Program-made: the position numbers and the translations under genes
Shown here: in pieces, positions 34,237 through 42,192 of the stretch
How the letters are laid out: each line of letters opens with the position of its first letter
Numbering within the stretch: the first letter of the stretch is position 1
Assembly: GCA_964442785.1 (NCBI GenBank)
Contig: CAYTZW010000004.1
Span: forward strand, 1 to 51,722
Source: SIG223 sp964442785
GTDB taxonomy: Bacteria > Bacillota_I > Bacilli_A > RFN20 > DUOF01
Direction of reading: 5' to 3'
DNA: 51,722 nt
The notes under the pieces: generated by a model
Database searches by the model: none
Told to the model about the DNA's origin: nothing
Seen by the model: only the letters and a program-made list of their open reading frames with translations

Positions 34237-35560
34237 GTATTATCAGCCAAATAATGCCATTAAAATCAAAACAATTATTGTAGGAAAGAAAAAAGTACTC
34301 GTTTTTTATATAGAATCACTAATTGATATTGTCGAACTAGAAAAAGAATTTCTCCCTAAATTAGAAACTTTTATTCTAAACAAAACTTTTCCAAATATTC
34401 TTTCCCTAGAAAAGATTGAAAATATCACCTATGCGAAAATAGATGAAAAACTGTATTCTGGTTATATTTGTATGACAATAAATAATCAAATATGGACTTT
34501 TAAATTAGCTAAAATTCCTAAAAGAGTTCCTGCTCCTTCCGTAAATGATATTACCACCGTTGGAGTACAAGATTGTTTTGTCGAAAATATTGATACCAAT
34601 GTTGGTTTACTAATGTACCGCTATAAAAATAATAATTTAAGGATTTATGAAACCACAATAGGAACTCAAACACAAACAAGGTGCAATGTTTTATATTTAG
34701 AAGGTAGAATTGAAAATCATTTATTAGAGGAAATAAAAAGTAGACTTACCAAACTAAAACTGGAAAGTGCTACTAATATTTCTTGTATCAGCAATGAACT
34801 AACAAAAACAAAACACAATTCTATATTTCCTCTTATAAATACCATTTTCAAACCTGATTATTGCTTAAATTCTTTAGAAAAAGGAAAATTTGTTATTTTC
34901 ATAGATGGTTTACCCACTGCTTTGGTAGGCCCTACTACTTTAGAATCTATCATTTCAATTCATTATTCAATGCAAGAAAATAAATACACTTACTTTTTTG
35001 AAAAAGTTTTAACTTATATTTGCTTATTTATTGCTGTTTTCTTAGGTGGACTTATTGTATCAATAGTTAGTTACCACCCTGATTTTTTACCATATTTATT
35101 ACTAACTAATATTTATGGTGGAAGTAAAGGTGTTTTCTTACCTTTTGCTATTCAAATGCCTATTGCAGAACTATGTTTTCAAATGTTCCGTTTAGCAGGA
35201 AGCAAATTACCTTCTCATTTAGGAAGTACTATTATAATTCTAGGTAGTTTAGTAGTTTCCCGAATTGGAGTAGAAACTGGATTATTTTCTCCTTTTGTTC
35301 TAATTAGCATTTCTCTTATTTTAATATGCAATTATGCAATTTCTAACAACAATAGTTTTAATGTAGGATTTACTTTATCAAGGTTATTAATAGGCTTTGC
35401 TTCTCTTTTTTGGGGTTTAACAGGTTTTGCATTTTCATCATTAATTGTCCTTATTTATCTTGCAAGTTTAGATTCATTTGGAGTTCCTTATTTGTATCCT
35501 TTTGCTCCTTTAAATATTTTCAAAAAGAAAGAAGGAATTAAAAATGAAAAAAATATTTAA
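34208..35560 (+). CDS. spore germination receptor subunit A (GerA family)
   Basis: 450 aa. N-terminal soluble domain (1-265) with the conserved region around GVQDCFVENIDTNVGLLMYR, which in typical members reads RGPREGFxED..TN..L.R. The C-terminal part has about five helices (265-440) with PFAIQMPIAELCFQMFRLAG and LPSHLGSTIIILGSLVVSR, matching the family core PF..PIE..MEL.FE.LREA and LP...G....I.G..V.G. With the neighbouring B and C subunits it forms a receptor that triggers germination on nutrients. The N-terminal domain has the GVQDCF rather than the GPR motif, so the ligand may differ. Confidence 0.92.
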   Translation: MKVSVAQLIKYYQPNNAIKIKTIIVGKKKVLVFYIESLIDIVELEKEFLPKLETFILNKTFPNILSLEKIENITYAKIDEKLYSGYICMTINNQIWTFKLAKIPKRVPAPSVNDITTVGVQDCFVENIDTNVGLLMYRYKNNNLRIYETTIGTQTQTRCNVLYLEGRIENHLLEEIKSRLTKLKLESATNISCISNELTKTKHNSIFPLINTIFKPDYCLNSLEKGKFVIFIDGLPTALVGPTTLESIISIHYSMQENKYTYFFEKVLTYICLFIAVFLGGLIVSIVSYHPDFLPYLLLTNIYGGSKGVFLPFAIQMPIAELCFQMFRLAGSKLPSHLGSTIIILGSLVVSRIGVETGLFSPFVLISISLILICNYAISNNNSFNVGFTLSRLLIGFASLFWGLTGFAFSSLIVLIYLASLDSFGVPYLYPFAPLNIFKKKEGIKNEKNI

Positions 35561-36635
35561 TTTAATCATAATAAGTTTATTAACAACTGTTTTAAGTGGT
35601 TGTTTGAAATCAGTATCTTTCACTTCTTATTGGTTTCCAGATTCTATTGCTATTGATTACAAAAATGAACAATTTGAAATTACAACCTTAATAACTAATC
35701 CTTTAGCAAATGTTAATTTTGAAACAAGTTCTACCTTATTTCCTAATTTATTACTTATTAAAACAAATGGAAAAACTATCAATGAAGCTATCCAAAAATT
35801 AAGAATAGGAGAACAACAAAGTCTTTCTCCTGTCCATTTGAAAAGCCTTGTCTTAAGTCAAAACATCTTTAAAGAAACAAATATAAGTTACCAGCAAATA
35901 ATCCAAATGTTTATTCAAAATCCAAATCACAACTTAAAAATATGGGTGTATTTAACTGACAAGGAAATCGAAGATATCTATTCGGTTAAAACTTTTATGA
36001 ATGCTAGTCCTTATTTTTCTTCCCTGAATTTTCCAAGTTCTGAAGAAATGAATAGTCTGTGTGAACCTATAAATTTAATAACTTCCGCCAATAATCTTTT
36101 CAGTGGAAGAACTACCTATCTTCCTATGTTAAGCATTCAATCAGAAAGCATTAAACAAGAATCCATTGATGAAGATAAACTCGAAGAAAAGAAAATATAT
36201 GAAGTAAAAGAATTATGTTTTATTTCTTTAAATAAAGAATTTAAATGTTTTTCAAAAGATAAAATAGAAGGTTTTAAATGGCTTCAAAAAATAAGTGATA
36301 TAGATGATAATGTAGACAATCTCAGTTATGGAGTGAAAAAGGTATCTTCAACCACGAAATATCAAGAAGAAAAAATGCTTTATAAATTAAAAGTATCGGT
36401 TTTAATATATGATAATATAGACAAATTAAATCAAGAACAAATAAAAGAAAAAATAGAAGACAAAATATTAAAACAATTACAAACTTTAAGTGATATTTCA
36501 TATCAAAATAACCTCGATATTTTTAATGTCAAAGACCATTATAAAAGGTATTATAAAAAAGAGATAAAAATAGAAGAAAACACAATTAATTTTGAAATAG
36601 ATGTAAATATTCTCACTCAAAGTATTTTTGATTGA
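35544..36635 (+). CDS. spore germination receptor lipoprotein subunit C (Ger(x)C family)
   Basis: 363-aa lipoprotein. The lipobox LSGC is at about 17-20 (MKKIFNLIIISLLTTVLSGCLKS), giving a lipid-modified Cys on the outside of the spore inner membrane. The mature protein is charged and lacks membrane helices, as in GerAC. Its start overlaps the end of the A subunit, and AAGGA lies upstream. The order B-A-C differs from the B. subtilis gerA order A-B-C. No further germination genes (gerD, sleB) are in the window. Confidence 0.88.
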   Translation: MKKIFNLIIISLLTTVLSGCLKSVSFTSYWFPDSIAIDYKNEQFEITTLITNPLANVNFETSSTLFPNLLLIKTNGKTINEAIQKLRIGEQQSLSPVHLKSLVLSQNIFKETNISYQQIIQMFIQNPNHNLKIWVYLTDKEIEDIYSVKTFMNASPYFSSLNFPSSEEMNSLCEPINLITSANNLFSGRTTYLPMLSIQSESIKQESIDEDKLEEKKIYEVKELCFISLNKEFKCFSKDKIEGFKWLQKISDIDDNVDNLSYGVKKVSSTTKYQEEKMLYKLKVSVLIYDNIDKLNQEQIKEKIEDKILKQLQTLSDISYQNNLDIFNVKDHYKRYYKKEIKIEENTINFEIDVNILTQSIFD

Positions 36636-36660
36636 TAACTTTTGCTTATGTTGTTATAAT
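36632..36660 (+). promoter_or_regulatory. sigma-A-type promoter of the kinase-like gene
   Basis: TTGATA (36632-36637), a 17-bp spacer and TATAAT (36655-36660) with a TG extension make a near-consensus promoter. The -35 overlaps the gerC stop codon, so the next gene can be read independently of the ger operon. Confidence 0.85.
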
Positions 36661-36682
36661 TTTTATTAAGAGGAGCTGTACT

Positions 36683-37642
36683 ATGGAAAATACTGAATAC
36701 GATATAAATCTTAGTTTAGATTTAGAAAAATTAAGCAAATTCATTTGCAAACAATATAAGTTAAAAGAATATCAAAGTAGTAACCTTATTTACGAAGATT
36801 ATAATAATTGTTCTTTTGCTATTAATTGTGAAAATAAAAAATATTTTGTTAGAGTTTTTAATCAACATAAAGGTGAAAAAGAAATACAAAGTTTCATTGA
36901 AAAATATCGCATTATTCAATCTTCTTTAAAGAAAAATCCAAAAATTTTAAAACAAAAAAACAAAGAAATTTTAAAAATAATTTTGGATAATAATGAAAAA
37001 ATATATGTTATGGTTATGGACTATGTAGAAGGAAATTCCTTGTTACAAGAAGAAGTTAAAATAACCAAAGAAGATATTGATTTAATCGTGGCTTCCCTCA
37101 ATGAATTGAAAACTATTGATTACAAAGAAGAAGTTAAAAATATTTCTTTTCCTAATTTAAAAAATAATCTTAAAAAATATAATGAAATAATTCCTAATAA
37201 ATGGAATGAAGACATTGCTATGTGTTTAGATAAAATAAAAAGACTAAATAACAAAGAAATGAAAAAACAACTAATCCACGGAGATTTACACTTAGGACAT
37301 ATTATTAGAAACAATAATAAAGCAACCTTAGTAGATTTTGATAACTTTGGAGTTAGTTATCGTTTAATCGATGTCGTTAAGGTAATTAACAATGTTATCT
37401 TTACCTTAAAAGACAAAAAACTTGCTAATGAGTTATATGAATATTTCTTAGAAGTATATCAAAAAGAAAATCCATTAACAAAAACAGAATTAAACAACCT
37501 AAATGTTTTAGTTATCGCGGATTGTTACAACAATTTATGTTTAAATCGTTTTTTAATGAATAACAACAAGAAAAACAAATCACTTAAGTATTGGTATAAA
37601 AATGATTTAAGAGTAATTAAAATTTTTAAAAAGAAAATATAA
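36683..37642 (+). CDS. phosphotransferase-fold protein (CotS/aminoglycoside phosphotransferase-like)
   Basis: 319 aa from the ATG at 36683, with AGAGGAG upstream. The kinase-like core has LIHGDLHLGHI (H199, D201 catalytic loop) and VDFDNFGVSYRLIDV, the DFD metal motif. The family includes aminoglycoside kinases, choline and homoserine kinases, and the spore-coat CotS/CotI proteins. Neighbouring ger genes favour a CotS-like spore protein. Very Asn/Lys-rich. The sigma-A-type promoter speaks for vegetative expression, which is against a purely sporulation role. Substrate cannot be named. Confidence 0.85.
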   Translation: MENTEYDINLSLDLEKLSKFICKQYKLKEYQSSNLIYEDYNNCSFAINCENKKYFVRVFNQHKGEKEIQSFIEKYRIIQSSLKKNPKILKQKNKEILKIILDNNEKIYVMVMDYVEGNSLLQEEVKITKEDIDLIVASLNELKTIDYKEEVKNISFPNLKNNLKKYNEIIPNKWNEDIAMCLDKIKRLNNKEMKKQLIHGDLHLGHIIRNNNKATLVDFDNFGVSYRLIDVVKVINNVIFTLKDKKLANELYEYFLEVYQKENPLTKTELNNLNVLVIADCYNNLCLNRFLMNNNKKNKSLKYWYKNDLRVIKIFKKKI

Positions 37643-37685
37643 CATTTTTCACCTAAAAGCATAATATGTATTAGGTGAAAAAATG
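37643..37685 (+). promoter_or_regulatory. hairpin sequestering the yvcK ribosome-binding site and start codon
   Basis: CATTTTTCACCTAA (37643-37656) is almost the reverse complement of TTAGGTGAAAAAATG (37671-37685), with one extra A. The downstream arm contains the AGGTG Shine-Dalgarno and the ATG of yvcK, and the loop holds a further CAT/ATG stem. There is no T-run after it, so it is not a classic terminator. Confidence 0.8.
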
Positions 37686-38603
37686 CAAAATATTCTAATT
37701 TTAGGTGGTGGACACGGTTTGTCTGCTGTTGTCGAAGCTTTAAAGGAAGAAAAAGATTATAATCTAACTGCTTTAGTATCTACATCTGATAGTGGGGGAC
37801 ATACAGGAAAACTAATCGAAGAATTTAATGTTCCTGCTCTTGGAGATATTCGAAGAAATTTTACTTCATCATTAGATAGTTTTCCCTTACTAAAAGAAAT
37901 GTTTGATTATCGTTTTGATAGTTTACACAAAGAAAAAAATGTTAGTTTAGGAAATTTAATGTTGCTTTCTCTATTAGAAAAATATTCTTTAGAAGAAACA
38001 ATGATAAAACTAAAAAAAGAATTTCAAAGTAATATTTTAATATTGCCTTTATATAACAAATACATTGACCTTTGGGCTAGATATCAAGATAACACGGTAG
38101 AAAAAAAAGAACATTTGCTTCCTAAAAAAGACAAAAAGATAAAAGATGTATTTTATCAAGAAAAGGTATCTTTAACAAATAATATTATTAATAGTCTAAA
38201 AAAGGCCAACGCTATCATTATTGGACCTGGAAGTTTATATACAAGTGTAGGTGCGGTTCTAGCAGACACCACTGTCCAACAACTAGTTAAGAAAAGCCAA
38301 GCAAAAATCATTTATATATGCAACATAATGACCGAACCAAATGAAACGGATAATTATGATGTTTTAAGCCACTTGAATTTTATTGAAAAGAAAATAGGTA
38401 AAGTAGATTATGTAATCGCTAACAAAAAGGAATTATCTTTAAAACAAAAAGAAAAATATGCTAAAAAAAATTCTTTTCCAGTGAAATATAATGAAAATAA
38501 AAGAATTATTTATAAAGATTTGTTAGATACTAAACAAGAATATGTAAGACATAATTCTAAAAAGCTAAAAAAAATATTAAGACACATTATAGACAAAAAC
38601 TAA
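37683..38603 (+). CDS. yvcK: YvcK family protein (gluconeogenesis factor, CofD-like fold)
   Basis: Cytoplasmic protein of the CofD/YvcK fold, 306 aa. Family motif GGGHGLSAVVEAL near the start is followed by ALVSTSDSGGHTGKL and then VPALGDIRRNF. The conserved GPGSLYTSV is in the second half. In Bacillus YvcK binds UDP-sugars, is needed on gluconeogenic carbon sources, and localises to cell-wall synthesis machinery. The usual neighbours yvcJ/rapZ and whiA are absent here. Its translation start lies inside a strong hairpin. Confidence 0.95.
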   Translation: MQNILILGGGHGLSAVVEALKEEKDYNLTALVSTSDSGGHTGKLIEEFNVPALGDIRRNFTSSLDSFPLLKEMFDYRFDSLHKEKNVSLGNLMLLSLLEKYSLEETMIKLKKEFQSNILILPLYNKYIDLWARYQDNTVEKKEHLLPKKDKKIKDVFYQEKVSLTNNIINSLKKANAIIIGPGSLYTSVGAVLADTTVQQLVKKSQAKIIYICNIMTEPNETDNYDVLSHLNFIEKKIGKVDYVIANKKELSLKQKEKYAKKNSFPVKYNENKRIIYKDLLDTKQEYVRHNSKKLKKILRHIIDKN

Positions 38604-38666
38604 CTTTTTAAAACCTTTTCTTTACTTTTAATAAAAAACAAGTTATTATATAAAAGCATTAGTTAT

Positions 38667-38744
38667 GGCGGTTGTGGTGAAGGGGTTAACACATCTGGCT
38701 GTGAACCAGACACTTCGTGAGTTCGAGTCTCATCAATCGCCCCA
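38667..38744 (+). tRNA. tRNA-His (anticodon GTG)
   Basis: Cloverleaf seen by eye: acceptor GCGGTTG/CAATCGC with one G-U pair, plus the extra G at -1 opposite C73, the hallmark of tRNA-His; D-arm region GGTGAAGGGGTTAACAC; anticodon stem TCTGG/CCAGA around CTGTGAA; T-arm GTGAG-TTCGAGT-CTCAT. CCA is encoded in the DNA. It is followed by a terminator and by accessory genes. Confidence 0.98.
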
Positions 38745-38754
38745 TTTTGTAAAT

Positions 38755-38790
38755 AGCCTCTTATTTTATAAGAGGTTTTTATATTTTTTG
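38755..38790 (+). terminator. terminator after tRNA-His
   Basis: CCTCTTAT/ATAAGAGG (38757-38764 with 38768-38775), 3-nt loop, followed by TTTTTATATTTTTT. Confidence 0.85.
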
Positions 38791-38860
38791 CTAAGTCTTG
38801 GGAACATTTCAGGAACATTTTTACATTTAATATTTTTTTGCTCTCAGCAAACAAATGATT
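38780..38860 (-). pseudogene. possible integrase 3'-end remnant beside tRNA-His
   Basis: Minus-strand sequence decodes NVKMFLKCSQDLAKNIK, similar from memory to C-terminal tails of tyrosine integrases that target tRNA genes. It contains the direct repeat GGAACATTT twice, 11 bp apart (in TTGGGAACATTTCAGGAACA on the plus strand). The upstream part of an integrase gene is absent, so this would be a scar of a deleted element. Weak evidence. Confidence 0.3.
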
Positions 38861-38981
38861 TTGCCTAATTTAAGTGGCGTAACAAAAGATGTAATTAAAA
38901 ATGTTCCTATTGATAAAATTCATAATATAGGTTGTCATTCAATTAAAAAAAGACACCATTTCTACATAAAAAAGTTTATGA

Positions 38982-39025
38982 AAAAAAACTAGGCGATTGA
39001 CCTAGTTTCTGCAGATTTCTCTGCT
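38982..39025 (-). terminator. terminator of the BRO/phosphatase unit, with an extra upstream hairpin
   Basis: AAACTAGG/CCTAGTTT (38986-38993 with 39001-39008) is followed by TTTTTTTT on the minus strand. Just before it lies a second hairpin, GCAGA/TCTGC (39011-39022 region). The terminator loop includes TCAATCGCC, the same nine bases as the tRNA-His acceptor end, on the opposite strand. Confidence 0.75.
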
Positions 39026-39120
39026 TGATAAACATAGTATATGCAATAATTATTAAAAAATCAATACCTGAAATTTAATTGTAGACATTTTAGCGGGAAC
39101 ATCTATATAAAAAAACATCT

Positions 39121-39633
39121 TTAAAAACAATCTTTGTCTATATCAAAACCAATCGGAGAACAACTTGGCACCAAAGGAAATGGCAAATGCTCACTTGGCT
39201 GCATTTTAAACGCTAGACTGATAAAAGCAGTTATATTAACACCACTTGTTACGCAAATGACTGTATCGTTATCGTCATATTTATTCACAATATCTTTAAT
39301 AGCATCTCTTATTCTAATTTGACAATCAATCCAACTTTCAGTTTTTGTTATACTTTTTTCCTTTTGTAAAACTTGAAAAACTTTACTAAATTCATTAAAT
39401 CTTGGTTCTTCATAAATTGGCAAATTCAAATGCTTGTTTATAATTTCTGCAGTCTTTTTACACCTATAATATGGAGAAGTATAAATCGCTTTAAACTTTG
39501 AATGAACGGACATTATTTTCAATAACTCCGCTGTAATTTCGGCATCTTTTACTCCAAGTGGCAAAATATCATCTTCTTGACTTGGAGGATTTCCTAAATC
39601 TCTTAAAGCGTGATGAACATAAATTATTTTCAT
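39121..39633 (-). CDS. histidine phosphatase-fold protein with degenerate active site
   Basis: 170-aa member of the phosphoglycerate mutase-like (histidine phosphatase) superfamily by its pattern: MKIIYVHHALRD at the start, YTSPYYRCKKTAEII for the SxxxRxxxTAE motif, and EEPRFNEF. The usual RHG is HHA (H8 kept, Arg replaced by H7), and the second catalytic His of VxHG is S130 in VTSGVN. Catalysis is therefore doubtful. It ends 4 bp after the BRO-type gene begins its upstream unit, so both are likely cotranscribed and share the terminator at 38.98 kb. A regulatory or binding role is possible. Confidence 0.75.
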   Translation of the reverse strand: MKIIYVHHALRDLGNPPSQEDDILPLGVKDAEITAELLKIMSVHSKFKAIYTSPYYRCKKTAEIINKHLNLPIYEEPRFNEFSKVFQVLQKEKSITKTESWIDCQIRIRDAIKDIVNKYDDNDTVICVTSGVNITAFISLAFKMQPSEHLPFPLVPSCSPIGFDIDKDCF

Positions 39634-39636
39634 ATA

Positions 39637-40470
39637 TTACTCCTTATCTTCTGATTTAATTTCTAATAATTTTTTATTTTTAGCATTAAGGGGAGAGATA
39701 ACATTTTTCCCTGTTTCTTGTTCAAATCTTTTTCTTGCATCACTTGCGACATTACCACCACGATGAGCAATTTTTCTACTTTGTTCAAAAGTGGTTGGGC
39801 TTTCTTGTTTGGAAATGGCGGTAGTTGTAACTTCAGCAAGCATATTTAAGACTAGTTCAATGTTTGTCATATTATCACGTAAATTTTCTTTTTTTAAACC
39901 TTTTACATTTTTATATTCTTGAATGGTAAGTCCACTCCAAGCTTTTGTCATCTCATCGGTTAGTATTGCATAGTCTTTTTCTTTTTCAATTCCACGATTT
40001 TTCCACTCATCAGTCAATTCTTTTCGCATTTCAATAGTTTGAAGTCTTTGATTTATCCAACCTTCTGTATAACCTTTAGCACGATAAAAATCAGCACCTC
40101 GTAATATTGCTTTTTCAGGGTCTGCGATTTCATCAAATCTTTCACTTCCAACTTGTGCTAGCCAAACTTTAAATGGCTCTGCTTTTGGGGAAGGTATTGA
40201 TTGAACTAAACGTAATAACTCTTTTGTATTTACTACATCTGTTAATCTCATTTTTCCATCAAGTGCTTTCATTTTCAAAGTGTGACAATTTGTCACGGTT
40301 TCATTACCTTCTTCTTTTAATCTTTGTTTTAATTTTCTCCAATAAGCTGTTGGATTAACACTATCAGTTAAAACTGTAATTACATCAACGACTGAAAAAT
40401 ACCAATCTTCTTCTTTTTCATTCCATTCAGTTCTAATTTTTTTGTTTTCAAAAATTTTAATATTAGACAT
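39637..40470 (-). CDS. BRO-N domain / DinD-like phage antirepressor family protein
   Basis: 277 aa. The N-terminal BRO domain (about 5-115) has KIRTEWNEKEEDWYFSVVDVITVLTDS and TDVVNTKELLRLVQSIPSPKAEPFKVWLAQVG, typical of antirepressors of phages and mobile elements. The C-terminal half (about 150-260) with GNVASDARKRFEQETGK resembles the DNA-damage-inducible DinD proteins of chromosomes. Such genes are often in accessory loci. It has its own TTGAAG/TATTAT promoter and is followed 3 bp later by the degenerate histidine phosphatase. Confidence 0.88.
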   Translation of the reverse strand: MSNIKIFENKKIRTEWNEKEEDWYFSVVDVITVLTDSVNPTAYWRKLKQRLKEEGNETVTNCHTLKMKALDGKMRLTDVVNTKELLRLVQSIPSPKAEPFKVWLAQVGSERFDEIADPEKAILRGADFYRAKGYTEGWINQRLQTIEMRKELTDEWKNRGIEKEKDYAILTDEMTKAWSGLTIQEYKNVKGLKKENLRDNMTNIELVLNMLAEVTTTAISKQESPTTFEQSRKIAHRGGNVASDARKRFEQETGKNVISPLNAKNKKLLEIKSEDKE

Positions 40471-40525
40471 ATATTCTCTCCTTTTCTCTAATTTTAAATC
40501 AATACAAATTGCTAAAATTCAACTG

Positions 40526-40554
40526 ATAATAAAACTTCTTTAGGATTACTTCAA
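40526..40554 (-). promoter_or_regulatory. promoter of the BRO-type gene
   Basis: On the minus strand TTGAAG (40549-40554) and TATTAT (40526-40531) are 17 bp apart, about 55 bp before the start codon. An inverted repeat TAATAG/CTATTA lies upstream at 40566-40589 and could be an operator. Confidence 0.6.
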
Positions 40555-40760
40555 TTTGTAACCCCTAATAGTTGCCTAATACGCTATTAAATTTTCAACT
40601 TGCATATACCCTCCCTTTTACAAAAAATTATAACATATTTTTTTAATATTAGTATTCCTTATTTCATTAAATATTTTATGTTAAAACTTCCTTTTTAAAA
40701 TAATAAATATTCTTGTTAAACAAGTAACTTTTTGTTTTAATTATAGCAAGAGGTACTACT

Positions 40761-41669
40761 ATGAATATTAATGATTTAAAAGAAGTATTATTTAAAAATT
40801 ATTCTAAAGATTTATGCTATCCAAAAGTTCAAGATAAATGGAGCGAAGAAAATAAATGTTTCGGTATGTGTGCCATAACTTCTCTTATTGTTAATGATTA
40901 TTTGGGTGGCGATATTTGCAAAATAAAAGTCAATGATATAAGTCATTATTTTAATTTAATTAACCAACAAATTATCGATTTAACTTCCAGTCAATTTAAA
41001 GATAAAATCGATTATAGTTCTTACAAAATAATCGAAAAAGAACAAATACTAACTGAAGATACTAAAAATAGGTATTTGATTTTAAAAGAAAAAGTAATCA
41101 AAGATTTACTAAAAAGTGTTGATGAAGAGATATTTAATTGTAACCTTTGTAATTCCTTAGTAGAAAAATTTTCTAATAAAACAACCGTGTTTTTAGGAAA
41201 AAACAATGACATCGTTTTAGTAGGAGAAGCCCCTGCTAATAACGGGTGGCGAAAATCTTTTCAATTATGGAAAGATGTAAATGGTAAAGTTTTACCTAGT
41301 GGAATTATACTTCAAAAATTATTTGATATTATTAATAGAAATATCTTTGAAACAACTTTTTTAGAGGCCGTTAAATGTTATCCTGTTGCAAGAAAAAATT
41401 TAAAATATTGTGCTTCAAATTGTAAAAATTATATGTTAGAACAAATATCTATTTTAAATCCGAAACTAATTATTACCTTAGGGGAATTTCCAACCAAAAA
41501 ACTACTTAATTTTAAATTTGATAAATTTTCTGATGTTGTAGGAAAAATATATCAAATAGGAAATTACAAAATATTACCAATATATCACCCTTCTCCTATA
41601 TCTCCAAAAAGTTATCAAGGAAATCTTCCTATTTTTAATAAAATAAGCAAAGAATTAAATATTTTATAA
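40761..41669 (+). CDS. fusion of a YunG-like domain and a family-4-type uracil-DNA glycosylase
   Basis: 302 aa with two parts. Residues 1-about 100 carry WSEENKCFGMCAITSLIVND, then HYFN and DLTSSQF; C37, H62 and D73 sit like a papain-type triad, and the pattern resembles the uncharacterised YunG family. Residues about 120-302 are a uracil-DNA glycosylase: GEAPA (155-159), HPSP (H276) and cysteines C127, C130, C206 and C221 in the C-x2-C...C-x14-C layout that holds an iron-sulfur cluster in family 4. The glycosylase would remove uracil from DNA; the role of the fused N-terminus is unknown. AAGAGGTACT precedes the ATG. It is in the accessory island. Confidence 0.85.
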   Translation: MNINDLKEVLFKNYSKDLCYPKVQDKWSEENKCFGMCAITSLIVNDYLGGDICKIKVNDISHYFNLINQQIIDLTSSQFKDKIDYSSYKIIEKEQILTEDTKNRYLILKEKVIKDLLKSVDEEIFNCNLCNSLVEKFSNKTTVFLGKNNDIVLVGEAPANNGWRKSFQLWKDVNGKVLPSGIILQKLFDIINRNIFETTFLEAVKCYPVARKNLKYCASNCKNYMLEQISILNPKLIITLGEFPTKKLLNFKFDKFSDVVGKIYQIGNYKILPIYHPSPISPKSYQGNLPIFNKISKELNIL

Positions 41670-41753
41670 AGTAATCAACAACTTTCCTACTTTTATTGAA
41701 TAATCATTTTTTATCATCTAAAATTTAATTCAAGAAAAAGGAGTTTTAAAAAA

Positions 41754-42152
41754 ATGAACAATATTAATTATTTAGATGAATTAAGTGATAAAGGAATTCC
41801 CGACGATGTACTATTACTTCTTTCCCTTTCAGTAAGTGAAGATGATTATTTGAAAATTCTTTATGATTATCGCATATATGGAGTAACTTTTGACAAATTA
41901 TTTAAACTATGCAAATATGAAGATGAGAGACTTATGTGTACTCTTTCTTTATTAAATAACAGTGATATAAGTTTAGAAATGGTGCATATTAACCTTAACT
42001 TTCAAAACCCTATTCCATTCGTATCTGATAGAAATGATTTTGATACACCTGATACAATACAAGATGTTCAAGACGCTTTCGCATTTTCTAAAAAGTATCG
42101 TGAAAGAATAGATGAATTAACAAACGAACATAAAACAATATTTCCTAGATAA
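41754..42152 (+). CDS. hypothetical protein
   Basis: 132-aa acidic soluble protein, unrecognised. Starts at an ATG behind AAGGAG with a 10-nt A-rich gap. Mostly helical, with DYRIYGVTFDKLFKLCKYEDERLMCTLSLL in the middle; two Cys. It lies between the UDG fusion gene and a bidirectional terminator, so it might share a role with the fusion protein, but nothing shows it. Confidence 0.7.
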   Translation: MNNINYLDELSDKGIPDDVLLLLSLSVSEDDYLKILYDYRIYGVTFDKLFKLCKYEDERLMCTLSLLNNSDISLEMVHINLNFQNPIPFVSDRNDFDTPDTIQDVQDAFAFSKKYRERIDELTNEHKTIFPR

Positions 42153-42156
42153 AAGC

Positions 42157-42192
42157 ATTTAAAAAGGCTAAATACAAATTAGCCTTTTTTCA
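42157..42192. terminator. bidirectional terminator
   Basis: AAAAAGGCTAA/TTAGCCTTTTT (about 42161-42171 with 42179-42189) separates the 132-aa gene from the convergent PH-like gene. Confidence 0.85.

Larger units (their letters stand above)
38745..39120. other. 376-bp gene-free stretch after tRNA-His
   Basis: Holds the tRNA terminator (38755-38790), the possible integrase remnant (38780-38860), AT-rich sequence with no credible gene, and the minus-strand terminator at 38982-39025 that serves the phosphatase/BRO unit. From 39025 to 39120 I see nothing recognisable. Confidence 0.7.

Noticed and set aside
38665..38868. Reading frames across tRNA-His on both strands
   Set aside because: They arise from the tRNA sequence itself, which folds into a complete cloverleaf with the tRNA-His-specific G at -1; coding is not supported.
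38855..38990. Plus-strand peptide ILPNLSGVTKDVIKNV resembling a PASTA repeat
   Set aside because: Only one short stretch with a weak likeness, no start signal, and followed by low-complexity sequence; at most a tiny remnant.
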